64,000 nt of DNA from Chitinophaga caeni (GTDB taxonomy: Bacteria; Bacteroidota; Bacteroidia; Chitinophagales; Chitinophagaceae), in assembly GCF_002557795.1 (NCBI RefSeq), contig NZ_CP023777.1:5031001-5095000 (forward strand), in the 5' to 3' direction. A model generated the notes under the pieces. It had not been told where the DNA came from and did no database searches. It worked only from the letters and a program-made list of their open reading frames with translations. This document shows, piece by piece, positions 1 through 8,244 of the stretch (its first letter is position 1; the number at the start of each line of letters is the position of its first letter). Position numbers and translations under genes: made by a program.

Positions 1-687
1 ACCGGGCACGATTTGCTGATGAATCAACCTGAAATAGTAGCTGGTTTGGAAGTTTTACTCGACAATATCGAAAACAGCCACAGGAAAGTAAAGCTTCTAA
101 AAGCGCATAAGATATATCGTTTTTATCATGATCTAATCGTGTTGTACGGTGTTAAAAACCTCGTAGCTCATTCCGAGGAACTGGGTTTAAGTAATTGGCA
201 AAGCATGTTGGATTTTTTTGCAGATGCCCATCGCGAAGCCTGGGTCAATGTTGGAGGACTGCTAATGCCACGCTCGCGGATGAACAAGCTAACAGATAAT
301 ATCAAATCTGGTACGATAGATAGTTGGGATAGCGTACATGAAGCGTACAAGCTAATCGGGTCTGATTATAAAAAGGAGAAATTGAAACATGCCTGGGCCA
401 GTATGCTCGAAGTGGCAGGTTACAACCTACCCGACATCGATATGAAAGTATTGCGACAATTATTCAACCGGGCAATTGCTACCCAAGAAATTATTGCCCA
501 TAGAATCTATCACTCCCGCGAAAAAGATTACAAAAATCCATTCCGTTTAATGAGTTATGACAATGTAGCAGAGATGGAAGCCGTAATCGGCAAGCTGGAT
601 GACAATACCTTTATCAACGAAACGATCACCGCATTAGAAACATTCAAACACGAATCCACCCAACTACTTTCAAGGATTAACTTTTGA
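1..687 (+). CDS. Partial conserved protein, C-terminal part (possibly DUF4954 family)
   Basis: The reading frame is open to the left edge of the window, so the N-terminus is missing; 228 residues remain. The visible part is mostly alpha-helical and charged, with a conserved-looking tail segment (SREKDYKNPFRLM, then VIGKLDDNTFI). It has no signal peptide, membrane segment or catalytic motif that I recognise. The tail resembles, from memory, the end of the DUF4954 proteins of Bacteroidota, long proteins with a left-handed beta-helix N-terminus. That assignment is an inference, and the diagnostic N-terminal hexapeptide repeats would lie outside the window. TTG and ATG codons near position 13 could be read as starts, but the open upstream frame argues for a longer protein. 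Confidence 0.55.
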   Translation, partial: TGHDLLMNQPEIVAGLEVLLDNIENSHRKVKLLKAHKIYRFYHDLIVLYGVKNLVAHSEELGLSNWQSMLDFFADAHREAWVNVGGLLMPRSRMNKLTDNIKSGTIDSWDSVHEAYKLIGSDYKKEKLKHAWASMLEVAGYNLPDIDMKVLRQLFNRAIATQEIIAHRIYHSREKDYKNPFRLMSYDNVAEMEAVIGKLDDNTFINETITALETFKHESTQLLSRINF

Positions 688-698
688 TTTCAGATCAC

Positions 699-791
699 AG
701 GATTACATGGAATTCGCTATTTAAATTCATCTTGATTTATTTTAAATATTTTAACTGTTAACTTACTTAATTGCGAATTCCATGTAATCCT
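699..791. repeat. Inverted repeat, two perfect 19-bp arms, just after the partial gene
   Basis: The arms are 699-717 and 773-791, perfect reverse complements that read AGGATTACATGGAATTCGC on the left. The 55-bp centre is AT-rich. The repeat starts 12 bp after the stop codon at 687, so it could fold into a long hairpin and end transcription, but there is no T-run. The GGATTACA core recurs in the larger inverted repeat at 30701-30869. Confidence 0.75.
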
Positions 792-932
792 AATTAACAC
801 TAATCCAATTCACGATCATACTTATCGATTCTAAATCTATAACGGCAGCCCGGCATAGATATACCCAACCTAAATGAAAATTATACATTAACTTGGCACA
901 CGATAAATGTTGTAATGTATTCCGTGTATTCC

Positions 933-954
933 CGTAATCCATTATAAATCCGCG
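933..954. repeat. Isolated half-copy of the GTAATCC repeat family
   Basis: The segment starts GTAATCCAT, then ATA and ATCCG, and closely follows one arm of the inverted repeat at 30838-30869 with a few substitutions and one inserted A. No complementary arm is seen nearby. It lies directly upstream of tag. The rest of the 688-971 intergenic stretch shows no clear promoter. Confidence 0.4.
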
Positions 955-971
955 AACTTAATTTACGTGAC

Positions 972-1526
972 ATGGAAAAGAAAAGATGCGCCTGGTGTTT
1001 AAAGGACAAATTATATATGGATTACCATGACCATGAATGGGGTACTCCACTGCATGATGACACCAGGTTGTTCGAGATGCTCAACCTCGAAGGGGCACAA
1101 GCAGGACTAAGTTGGTACACAGTCCTTACCAAGCGTGAAAACTACCGTGAAGCTTTTGACAATTGGGATGCTAAAAAAATTGCCAAATATGGTGATAAAA
1201 AAGTTGCTGAGCTTTTAGCGAATCCCGGTATCATCAGGAACAAGTTAAAGGTGGCCGCTACTATTTCTAATGCCGCGGCCTTCCTTGCCGTGCAAAAGGA
1301 ATTTGGTAGCTTCGATCATTATATATGGTCGTTCGTAGAGCATCAACCGATCGTTAACCAGTTCAAATCGTTATCACAAGTACCTGCAAAAACCGGCATC
1401 TCGGATATGATGAGCAAGGATCTGAAAAAGAGAGGGTTTAAGTTTGTCGGCTCAACGATCTGCTATGCATTCATGCAAGCCGTTGGCATGACGAATGATC
1501 ATATGATGGATTGTTGGAAAAGATAA
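972..1526 (+). CDS. tag: DNA-3-methyladenine glycosylase I
   Basis: Base-excision repair enzyme that removes 3-methyladenine from alkylated DNA in the cytoplasm. The 184-residue length and whole-length similarity fit the Tag family. The zinc site is complete: Cys6, His19 in YHDHEWG, and His177 and Cys181 near the C-terminus, with the spacing of E. coli Tag. The segment FEMLNLEGAQAGLSW carries the conserved catalytic glutamate, and LKKRGFKFVGSTICYAFMQA is the family signature near the end. It stands alone, between a repeat-rich spacer and a response regulator on the same strand. The ATG start places Cys6 correctly. No adaptive-response operator was seen. Confidence 0.95.
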   Translation: MEKKRCAWCLKDKLYMDYHDHEWGTPLHDDTRLFEMLNLEGAQAGLSWYTVLTKRENYREAFDNWDAKKIAKYGDKKVAELLANPGIIRNKLKVAATISNAAAFLAVQKEFGSFDHYIWSFVEHQPIVNQFKSLSQVPAKTGISDMMSKDLKKRGFKFVGSTICYAFMQAVGMTNDHMMDCWKR

Positions 1527-1705
1527 TAGATTATTAATTTTATCCCGATTGATTATCAATGCTTTATTAAATTCAAAGCTATAATTGTTTATATAAACCG
1601 TGTTTTAACGGTGTACCGGGAATAGTGGATAGATTATTTTCGAATAAATTTAAACCCATGGACCCGGTATTAAATATAAATAGTCATAAAAATTACAATA
1701 CTGTA

Positions 1706-2347
1706 ATGGATAAAATTAAGGTAGCCTTGGTAGACGACCATAAACTATTACGCTCCGGATTGGCTAATCTTATCGATACATTCGATGAGTATGATGTAGT
1801 TTTCCAAGCGGATAATGGTATTAGTATGCAGCAGGAGTTGAAAAAAGCCGAGGAGCCTGACATTCTTTTGCTTGACATCGATATGCCGGAAATGAATGGT
1901 TATGAAACAGCGCTTTGGCTCAAAGAGAATGCGCCTAATGTGAAAATTTTGGCGTTAAGTATGCACGACAATGAAGAAGCGATTACCCGGATGCTGCAAC
2001 GCGGCGCTCGCGGTTATATATTGAAAGATACAGATCCGCAAGAACTAACAAAGGCACTCCAAGAAGTATCTGAAAACGGGTATTATTTTAATGATCTCGT
2101 TTCCGGTAGATTTTTGCATCGTGCCACCAATTCAACCATTAGTGAAGAACCCAAGTTAACAGAGAGGGAAATTCAATTCTTGAAATTAGCCGCTTCAGAA
2201 ATGACATATAAAGATATTGCTGCTGAAATGGGATTGAGCTCGCGCACTATAGATGGTTACCGGGATGCCTTATTCATCAAGCTGGATATTAAAAGCCGCG
2301 TAGGTCTCGTGCTATACGCCATTAAATACGGAATCGTAAAAGTTTAA
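1706..2347 (+). CDS. LuxR/NarL-type two-component response regulator
   Basis: Predicted transcription factor of 213 residues. The N-terminal receiver domain has the acidic pair in VDDHKLL, the phospho-acceptor aspartate in LLLDIDMPEMNG and the conserved lysine in ILKDTD. The C-terminal domain is a LuxR-type helix-turn-helix (LTEREIQFLKLAASEMTYKD onward). The frame extends upstream to a GTG at 1625 and an ATG at 1658, but the receiver begins directly after the ATG at 1706, giving the usual family length, so I chose that start. No histidine kinase lies beside it, so the partner and signal are unknown. It ends 12 bp from the convergent rlpA-like gene. Confidence 0.85.
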   Translation: MDKIKVALVDDHKLLRSGLANLIDTFDEYDVVFQADNGISMQQELKKAEEPDILLLDIDMPEMNGYETALWLKENAPNVKILALSMHDNEEAITRMLQRGARGYILKDTDPQELTKALQEVSENGYYFNDLVSGRFLHRATNSTISEEPKLTEREIQFLKLAASEMTYKDIAAEMGLSSRTIDGYRDALFIKLDIKSRVGLVLYAIKYGIVKV

Positions 2348-2359
2348 TAGCGCTACCTT

Positions 2360-2794
2360 TCAGTTGTAAGATAACTCTTGAGCCGTGATGATGCTACTCG
2401 CATACTCACGGTTCACTACTTCAACCTTTACTTTCGTTAAACCACGGTAATAAAAACCCAATCGCTTCGCTGCCGCCTGCGTTAAATCCACCACCCTCTT
2501 ATTGGCATAATGTAAACGATCCGTGATCCTTACGATCACCCATTTATGATTCCTTAGGTTCGTCACTTTAACATACGTACCTAATGGCAATTTATTATGC
2601 GCCGCGGTAAAATCATTATTATTAAATATTTCGCCGTTTGCAGTTTTACGCCCGTTGAATTTATTGGCATAATAGCTGGCTGTCCCAACCTGCGGTGCCT
2701 CCTGGGCTTGCGAACGTATGCCGGCCAAAGCCACGAACATAAAAATCAACACACTACACTTAGCAAAAAAATTTATTACTATACCCTTTTTCAT
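2360..2794 (-). CDS. RlpA-like double-psi beta-barrel protein, secreted
   Basis: A 144-residue protein with an N-terminal signal peptide (MKKGIVINFF, then a hydrophobic stretch, ending near SQAQ). One double-psi beta-barrel domain follows, of the septal-ring lytic transglycosylase RlpA family. Family residues visible are GTASYYANKFNGRKTANGE, the histidine in TAAHNKLPLG, the aspartate in ITDR and VVDLTQAAAKRLGF. RlpA enzymes cleave peptidoglycan strands lacking stem peptides. The SPOR domain of E. coli RlpA is absent, as in many short homologues, so septal targeting cannot be assumed. A longer start at 2812 exists, but the ATG at 2794 begins a standard MKK signal peptide. Confidence 0.8.
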   Translation of the reverse strand: MKKGIVINFFAKCSVLIFMFVALAGIRSQAQEAPQVGTASYYANKFNGRKTANGEIFNNNDFTAAHNKLPLGTYVKVTNLRNHKWVIVRITDRLHYANKRVVDLTQAAAKRLGFYYRGLTKVKVEVVNREYASSIITAQELSYN

Positions 2795-2895
2795 ACCCGG
2801 CCATTTTTGCAAAAACTATGCTAGGATTATCCCTGCTCACAGGTTCTAACAAGAATTTCACATATAACTTTATTTGTCATATCAAATTAAAACCT

Positions 2896-3951
2896 TTAAT
2901 CATTGATAATCAACTCCTTTAAGTCTTGATTATTAACCAGGTCTTCATCTGTTAATGTTCTCAAGAAAAAATAAAGGTTTCTTTGGTCTATACCGGATAA
3001 GTTTAACCCGTTTTTGACCAATGGATCCACGGTGGCAGACTGCTCAATACCGGAATTGTAATGGTTAAACACTTGAAATATATCATAAAACCTACCGTCA
3101 TGCATATAAGGTGGACTTTTCATGATGTTTCTCAAGGTCGGCACTTTGAATTTCATATAATCGCCGGTGTTATTGGTGATTCTCATTCTTCCCACATCAT
3201 CTAAGAAAGTATTGTAAGGAATACCGTTATTACGGTAAGAAAAATCGGTAAAAAGCGGTTCTTTATGACAGGAAGCACATTTTGCTTTAAACACCTCGTA
3301 GCCCGTTTCTTCCTCATAGGTAAAAGATACATTTCCAATATGGTTTATAACGCTGTCGTACTTGGTAGTAAAACTATTTACCGTGGCCATGAACTGGGAT
3401 AATGCTTTAAATAACCTTTCTGTAGTTACCTGGTCTGTACCGTAAGCCGCTTTAAACATTTTCCTGTAAGTGGCATTTCCTTGTACCTTGTTGATAATAT
3501 TTTCGAGGGTCTCTCCCATTTCATTAGGATCGGTAAAGGGTGTAAGCGGCTGGATATCCAGGTGGTTAACTCCGCCATCCCACATGAAGTTTTGCTGCCA
3601 AATCACGTTGAACATCGTTGGAACGGTGCGGGTTCCGGTTCTATTTTCAACCCCGTGGCTCAGCGGGTGGTCAAAATGTGAGAATGCTGCGAACTGTTGG
3701 TGACAAAAGCCGCAGGAAACAGTGCTATCCTTCGACAAACGGGGATCATAAAACAACCGCCTTCCAAGGGCTATACCTTCCATCGTCAATGGGTTATTCT
3801 CGAAATTATAAACCGGTTTTGGAAAATAACTAGGTAGATCCAGGGTATATGGTTCCGGCGCAGGTGTTACTTCATCGGTCTTACCCGGTGAGCAGGTATA
3901 TAACAACCAGCAAAAAGCAAGAAAATATAATATGTAAAGCTTCCTGTTCAT
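2896..3951 (-). CDS. Di-haem cytochrome c peroxidase family lipoprotein, MbnH/MauG-like
   Basis: Lipoprotein of 351 residues with the lipid-attachment cysteine at about residue 20 (LLYTC). Two c-type haem sites are present, CGFCH at 80-84 and CASCH at 225-229, the layout of the bacterial di-haem peroxidase/MauG superfamily. Its start codon overlaps the stop of the upstream MbnP-like gene by one base (TAATG), so the two are translationally coupled. Characterised MbnH proteins pair with MbnP and oxidise a tryptophan of MbnP to kynurenine, which builds a copper site. I infer the same role from the pairing. A plain hydrogen-peroxide-detoxifying peroxidase is the alternative. No methanobactin genes are visible. 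Confidence 0.88.
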   Translation of the reverse strand: MNRKLYILYFLAFCWLLYTCSPGKTDEVTPAPEPYTLDLPSYFPKPVYNFENNPLTMEGIALGRRLFYDPRLSKDSTVSCGFCHQQFAAFSHFDHPLSHGVENRTGTRTVPTMFNVIWQQNFMWDGGVNHLDIQPLTPFTDPNEMGETLENIINKVQGNATYRKMFKAAYGTDQVTTERLFKALSQFMATVNSFTTKYDSVINHIGNVSFTYEEETGYEVFKAKCASCHKEPLFTDFSYRNNGIPYNTFLDDVGRMRITNNTGDYMKFKVPTLRNIMKSPPYMHDGRFYDIFQVFNHYNSGIEQSATVDPLVKNGLNLSGIDQRNLYFFLRTLTDEDLVNNQDLKELIIND

Positions 3952-4712
3952 TACTCGGAAACGCTTAGTATGGAAAACATTTTACTATAATTCTGATATA
4001 CGCCGTAGGCAGTTTCCCCGGGAACATGCACAGTTGAAGTTACTTGCAAAGAGATTGGACGTGTACCGTCGAACCATTTTGCAACATCAGCGCTCAATGT
4101 TATCTTAACTTCCTGTTGCGCGTTCAACTGTACCGTGTTTACCGGTAACACAATTTCATGTAAAACGCTGTAAGTGCCTTGAAACCCGCCGATGTGTAAA
4201 GCAAATGTATGATCCGGCGTATTAGCCGCATCCGACTGCCCTTCTAATTTCGCCATGATATACCCGCTGTTCCAGCTCCAAAACATTCCATGAACGGGAT
4301 CTAGCGCACCCGATTGAACACCGCTGTTATTTCTCGCGCTATCGACCCCGACTAAAAAAGCTATGGAGGTAATCTTTCCAGCCTTTACATCACTCAATAT
4401 CAACTGTTTAGATGCCGAAACAGATTCATCAACCAGGAAATAATCGCCGGGTAACCTTTCCTCGCTACCATCAGAATATTTCAGTTTAAAATTACTGAGG
4501 TAATATTTGAAGGTAGTGATGCTAAGCCCCTCACCAGAATTGTTTTGATATTGAGTATCATTTAGTCGAAGCGCAGTTCCGTTAAAAACATGGAACATTG
4601 ACAATTGAATTGTTCCGGTTGCAGCACCGGGTTTTGTGTCGCTATCATTATTACAGGCTACGGAAAGTAGCAGGATAAACAGGGTGGCATATGACTGCAA
4701 GCACTTTTTCAT
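3951..4712 (-). CDS. MbnP-like copper-binding lipoprotein
   Basis: Protein of 253 residues with a lipoprotein signal (MKKCLQSYATLFILLLSVAC), followed by a predicted beta-sandwich. Family marks are TFKYYLSNFKL, DYFLVDES, FLVGVDS and the tryptophan-rich GMFWSWNSGYIMAKLEG. MbnP proteins are periplasmic copper binders, and a conserved tryptophan is the substrate of the partner di-haem enzyme. That enzyme is encoded immediately downstream with a one-base overlap. The frame runs up to 4805, but that extension passes through the fucose-operon terminator, so the ATG at 4712 is preferred. A CAAAAATA element at 4740-4747, TATTTTTG on the coding strand, could be its promoter -7 box, though no clear -33 box was found. 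Confidence 0.82.
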   Translation of the reverse strand: MKKCLQSYATLFILLLSVACNNDSDTKPGAATGTIQLSMFHVFNGTALRLNDTQYQNNSGEGLSITTFKYYLSNFKLKYSDGSEERLPGDYFLVDESVSASKQLILSDVKAGKITSIAFLVGVDSARNNSGVQSGALDPVHGMFWSWNSGYIMAKLEGQSDAANTPDHTFALHIGGFQGTYSVLHEIVLPVNTVQLNAQQEVKITLSADVAKWFDGTRPISLQVTSTVHVPGETAYGVYQNYSKMFSILSVSE

Positions 4713-4784
4713 ACAATAGGATTCTGATATAAGGTACAACAAAAATAGCAATTGGATGGTTGTTGCCTCGGTACCGCGGAAATC

Positions 4785-4814
4785 AAAAAAGCTACCGGGA
4801 ATCATCCCGGTAGC
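4785..4814 (-). terminator. Intrinsic terminator of the L-fucose operon
   Basis: A perfect 10-bp stem (GCTACCGGGA at 4791-4800, complement at 4805-4814) with loop ATCA. On the minus strand it is followed by six T. It lies 40 bp after the stop of the transporter gene and insulates the fucose operon from the MbnP-like gene. Confidence 0.85.
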
Positions 4815-4854
4815 CTTCCAATTTTTTCAAAAATCAAGCTTTACAGTAACAGGG

Positions 4855-6120
4855 CTAATGTGCAGCTATCGTTTTTACTTTATATTTCGAAGCAGCGAAA
4901 TAATACACCGCTAAGAAGCAAACTAATGGCACGATGAAACCTGTCGCCGTCGAAGTTAACTTGGCAACATACCCCATCAGCAGCGGCACCAAAGCGCCCC
5001 CGACAATTGACATTACCAAATACGAAGAAGCCCTTTTAGTGTGAGTGCCCAAATTCTTAATCCCCAAAGCAAATATTGTCGGGAACATGATCGACATGAA
5101 GAAGAAAATAGCCGTCAATGCAAAAACGGAAATGGCACCTTTACCCATCATTACAACGATAGATAAGGCGATATTAATTAATGCATAATAACGCAACAAT
5201 GTGTGCGGCGCTATCTTTTGCATCAAAGCCACCCCGATAAATCTACCCAATGTAAACAATAAGAATCCAATAGATAAAATAATCGCCGCATCCTTACTAG
5301 ATAAACCGACCCAATATTCCGTTGCATAATTTAAGAATACTGCACCGACACAAACCTGCGCTGCTACGTAAAAAAACTGCGCGATTACACTCCAGATGAA
5401 ATGGGGCTGTTTCGATAACGGGATATCGATCTTCTCCCCGCTGGTGCTTACTTCTGCCTGTTCTTGAATATCCGGTAATTTCGTTCTCATGAACAAGATA
5501 GCTAACAGCAAAACAATCACGCCGAGTATTACGTAAACGTATTGCACGGATGATAAATCGGCTTGTGCTGCGGCTGGGCTACCTTCTTCTTGGAAGAAAA
5601 AGAAGCCGCCGATATTCGAACCGATCAATGAACCCAGTCCATTGAAACATTGTGATAAAGTTAGCCTTCTTTCCGAAGTTGCAGGGCTGCCTAAAACAGT
5701 TACATAAGGATTGGCCCCGGTTTCTAAGAAAGATAATCCCGATGCCAACACGAAAATGGAAGCCAGGAATGCCAAGTAATTCAGGTAATGTGCCGAAGGA
5801 TAAAATAAGAACGCGCCCGTAGCAAATAACAACAAACCGAGGATGATACCGCTCTTATAACTATAACGCCGCATTACGATACTGGCAGGAATAGCCCAAA
5901 TAAAGTAAGCTCCGAAGTAAGCCAACTGTATCAGGTAGGTTTTTTCTTGCGGCACTTCCATTGCTTCCTTGAAATGCTTATTGAGCACATCGAGCAAACC
6001 GTAAGAGGCGCCCCACATAAAAAACAGGCTCGTTACCAAGATCAATGGAAAAAGGTACTTGCTGTTTTTGGAAGTGGAATCTGTTGACGTAAACGTGGAT
6101 GTTGGAGCTCCGCCAGCCAT
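4855..6120 (-). CDS. fucP: Sugar MFS transporter, FucP-like L-fucose:proton symporter
   Basis: Inner-membrane transporter of 421 residues with about twelve hydrophobic helices, of the FucP branch of the major facilitator superfamily. Recognisable segments are SLFFMWGASYGLLDVLNKHF in helix 1, AYFGAYFIWAIPASIVMRR, the GLSFLETGANPYVTVLG motif and TIFALGIKNLG near the end. It is the last gene of a seven-gene operon for non-phosphorylative L-fucose breakdown, which points to fucose as substrate; some FucP relatives carry other sugars. The spacing to the upstream dehydrogenase gene is 34 bp. A strong terminator follows its stop. Confidence 0.87.
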   Translation of the reverse strand: MAGGAPTSTFTSTDSTSKNSKYLFPLILVTSLFFMWGASYGLLDVLNKHFKEAMEVPQEKTYLIQLAYFGAYFIWAIPASIVMRRYSYKSGIILGLLLFATGAFLFYPSAHYLNYLAFLASIFVLASGLSFLETGANPYVTVLGSPATSERRLTLSQCFNGLGSLIGSNIGGFFFFQEEGSPAAAQADLSSVQYVYVILGVIVLLLAILFMRTKLPDIQEQAEVSTSGEKIDIPLSKQPHFIWSVIAQFFYVAAQVCVGAVFLNYATEYWVGLSSKDAAIILSIGFLLFTLGRFIGVALMQKIAPHTLLRYYALINIALSIVVMMGKGAISVFALTAIFFFMSIMFPTIFALGIKNLGTHTKRASSYLVMSIVGGALVPLLMGYVAKLTSTATGFIVPLVCFLAVYYFAASKYKVKTIAAH

Positions 6121-6154
6121 AAATAATTGATTTAGTTGGTGATTGATAGAATCT

Positions 6155-6940
6155 TTATTTTAACGACCGGTCTAAATGCGTATAACCCCCATCGACATAA
6201 ATTATCTGCCCGGTAGTGTGCGAAGAGCGGCTACTTATCAAGAATACGCTCATGTCAGCAATCTCTTCCGCGGTGGTCATCCTTTTTCCCAGTGGAATAT
6301 TGTTCGTGATACTTTTTAGTTTTTCCTTTGGATCCGGTAATGAGTTGATCCATGTTTCATATAGTGGCGTCCATACCTCCGCAGGAATTACCGTGTTGAC
6401 ACGGATATTATAAGGCAGCAGTTCTACGGCCCATTCCCTCGTCAAGGCATTGATAGCTCCCTTGCTGGCGGCATAACCGGAAGTGTTTCCCTGCCCGGTA
6501 TCAGCCACCTTGGAACCGATATTAAGGATACTACTTCCCTTCGACTGCTTCAGGTAAGGCAAAGCAAAATGCGCCAAGTTGTAATAATGAGATAAGTTTT
6601 GCTGTAAAGATTTCATGAATGCTTCGGGGCTGCCGTTTTCCAAACCCACACCATCGTTGGCCCCGGCATTATTGACCAGGCCGTCGATTTTACCATAAGC
6701 CTTCACCGTGGCATCAATTAAGTTTTCGCAATCAGCTACAATGCCCAGTTCTGCTTTTACTTGCATAGCTTGACCGCCTTTAGCAGTAATCGCTGCTACT
6801 GTTTTTTGATTGTCAGCTTCATTTCTTCCGGCAATCACCACGGTAGCACCTTCGGCAGCAAGAGATTTTGATATGGCTTCGCCGATACCTTTAGCGCCCC
6901 CGGTTACGATGATTACTTTTCCATCTAATCCTAAATTCAT
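6155..6940 (-). CDS. SDR-family dehydrogenase, probable L-fucose 1-dehydrogenase
   Basis: Short-chain dehydrogenase/reductase of 261 residues with the nucleotide-binding motif TGGAKGIG, the NNAG motif, catalytic serine in NIGSKVADTG and the YAASK active site. The C-terminal TGQIIYVDGGYTH is standard. It sits between the lactonase-like and transporter genes (gaps 25 and 34 bp). In the known pathway an SDR oxidises L-fucose to L-fucono-lactone with NAD(P)+. I assign that step here because the lactonase is its direct neighbour. The other SDR at 9890-10672 then fits the later 2-keto-3-deoxy-L-fuconate step. The two assignments could be swapped; sequence alone does not decide. Confidence 0.82.
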   Translation of the reverse strand: MNLGLDGKVIIVTGGAKGIGEAISKSLAAEGATVVIAGRNEADNQKTVAAITAKGGQAMQVKAELGIVADCENLIDATVKAYGKIDGLVNNAGANDGVGLENGSPEAFMKSLQQNLSHYYNLAHFALPYLKQSKGSSILNIGSKVADTGQGNTSGYAASKGAINALTREWAVELLPYNIRVNTVIPAEVWTPLYETWINSLPDPKEKLKSITNNIPLGKRMTTAEEIADMSVFLISSRSSHTTGQIIYVDGGYTHLDRSLK

Positions 6941-6965
6941 GATCTTATAATTTTAATTCCGATCC

Positions 6966-7799
6966 TTACAAGTTGTAAAAACGGATCGCGTTTTCTCCCA
7001 TGATGGCGACTTTTTCCGCTGTAGTCAAAGGATCTATAAAACGTTCAATAATTTCTTTGATTTGTTGATAACCGCCCCCTAGCAACGAAACCGGCCAATC
7101 AGACCCAAACATCAATCGCTTGGGGCCAAATGCTTGCAAAGCAACATCCAGGTAGGGTAATAGATCATCATATTTCCAATTTTTCCAATCCGCTTCCGTC
7201 ACCAACCCGCTCAACTTGCAACACACATGCTGTTGTTGTGCCAAGTAAGCAATCTCGTCCTTCCAAACAGAAATCTCCTTGTCTTTAATGCCGGGTTTCC
7301 CCAGGTGATCCAGTACAAATGCTTGGTTGGGAAATTGTGCAACGAATGGAATAACTTGTTTTAATTGTGTATGGTATACAAGGATATCATATGTAAAATG
7401 ATGCTTGGCTAGAGCTTTAATTCCCCTTTTAAAATCTTCCTGCAATAAAAATCCCGGATCCTTCTCAGCTTGAACGATGTGGCGAAAGCCTTTCAGCTTC
7501 GGGAACTTGGACCATTCCGACAATTGCCTTTCGATATCATCAGCCTTTAAATCAATCCAACCAACAACACCTCGGATAAAGGTGTGTTCGTTAGCTAAAT
7601 CCAGTAAGAAGCGTGTTTCTAACAATGATTGATCCGCTTGTACGGCAACGCAGGCATCAATACCGTTTGCCTGTAATTCCGCTGCCAAATCACCGGGAAA
7701 GAAATCCCTTTGGATCATGGACATATCATCTGTAATCCAAGCATCCTTAACCGGTTCATATTTCCAGAAATGTTGATGCGCGTCGATGCAAATTGACAT
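6966..7799 (-). CDS. Amidohydrolase-family lactonase, probable L-fucono-1,5-lactonase
   Basis: A 277-residue TIM-barrel hydrolase of the amidohydrolase-2 group, close to L-fuconolactone and L-rhamnono-lactone hydrolases. Metal-site motifs are DAHQHFWKYEP at the N-terminus, the conserved histidine in VLDHLGKP and the aspartate in MFGSDWPVS. The enzyme would hydrolyse the lactone made by the neighbouring dehydrogenase to L-fuconate in the cytoplasm. Gaps of 25 bp downstream and 34 bp upstream place it in the operon. Substrate specificity is inferred from context, and related lactonases act on galactono- or rhamnono-lactone. Confidence 0.84.
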   Translation of the reverse strand: MSICIDAHQHFWKYEPVKDAWITDDMSMIQRDFFPGDLAAELQANGIDACVAVQADQSLLETRFLLDLANEHTFIRGVVGWIDLKADDIERQLSEWSKFPKLKGFRHIVQAEKDPGFLLQEDFKRGIKALAKHHFTYDILVYHTQLKQVIPFVAQFPNQAFVLDHLGKPGIKDKEISVWKDEIAYLAQQQHVCCKLSGLVTEADWKNWKYDDLLPYLDVALQAFGPKRLMFGSDWPVSLLGGGYQQIKEIIERFIDPLTTAEKVAIMGENAIRFYNL

Positions 7800-7833
7800 G
7801 GAATTTATTTTTGAAGGCGTAGATATTTAATAT

Positions 7834-8172
7834 TTAAGATATAGCGCAAATTTTATCCATCATGATCCATTTTTCACCCTCCTTGGCAACGGGTAATGCC
7901 TGCTGGTATTTCCACATTAAGGCTTCCCATTCCTGGACTTTCGGGTTGGCTGCATCCATGGCGGCTTTCTTTTCGAAGCTAAATTGCTCATCAACTTCCA
8001 TGATCATAAACAACCTGTTCATGATCCTGTAGATCTCTAGCAATATTACACCGCTGGAAAGAATGCTATCCGCTATTTCCGGCCAAACCGCGGCATGGTA
8101 TTGCTCGTATTCGGCAATCAGCTTGGGATCGTCCTTTAAATCTAAAGCCATGCAATATCTTCTCGTGCTCAT
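7834..8172 (-). CDS. L-rhamnose mutarotase family protein, probable L-fucose mutarotase
   Basis: A small cytoplasmic protein of 112 residues in the RhaM/FucU-like mutarotase family, a ferredoxin-like fold that interconverts the anomers of deoxy-sugars. Matching segments are RRYCMALDLKDDPKLIAEYE, HAAVWPEI, and VQEWEALMWKYQQALP near the end. I start at the ATG at 8172 (MSTRRYC). The frame opens at 8232, but the extra residues would be encoded inside the stem-loop at 8201-8237. In a fucose operon its job would be to supply the anomer used by the dehydrogenase. Confidence 0.8.
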   Translation of the reverse strand: MSTRRYCMALDLKDDPKLIAEYEQYHAAVWPEIADSILSSGVILLEIYRIMNRLFMIMEVDEQFSFEKKAAMDAANPKVQEWEALMWKYQQALPVAKEGEKWIMMDKICAIS

Positions 8173-8200
8173 AACCGTGGTTGTTTTGGAGTGATAAATA

Positions 8201-8237
8201 AAGGGATGCCGCCCTGGCAAAAATGGCGGCATCCCTT
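8201..8237 (-). terminator. Stem-loop inside the fucose operon
   Basis: A perfect 13-bp stem (8201-8213 with 8225-8237) and an 11-nt loop, followed on the minus strand by the T-rich stretch TTTATTTATC. It lies between the hydrolase stop (8245) and the mutarotase start (8172). It looks like a weak intrinsic terminator or a processing/stability element that could lower expression of the four downstream genes. Confidence 0.65.
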
Positions 8238-8244
8238 GAAAATA

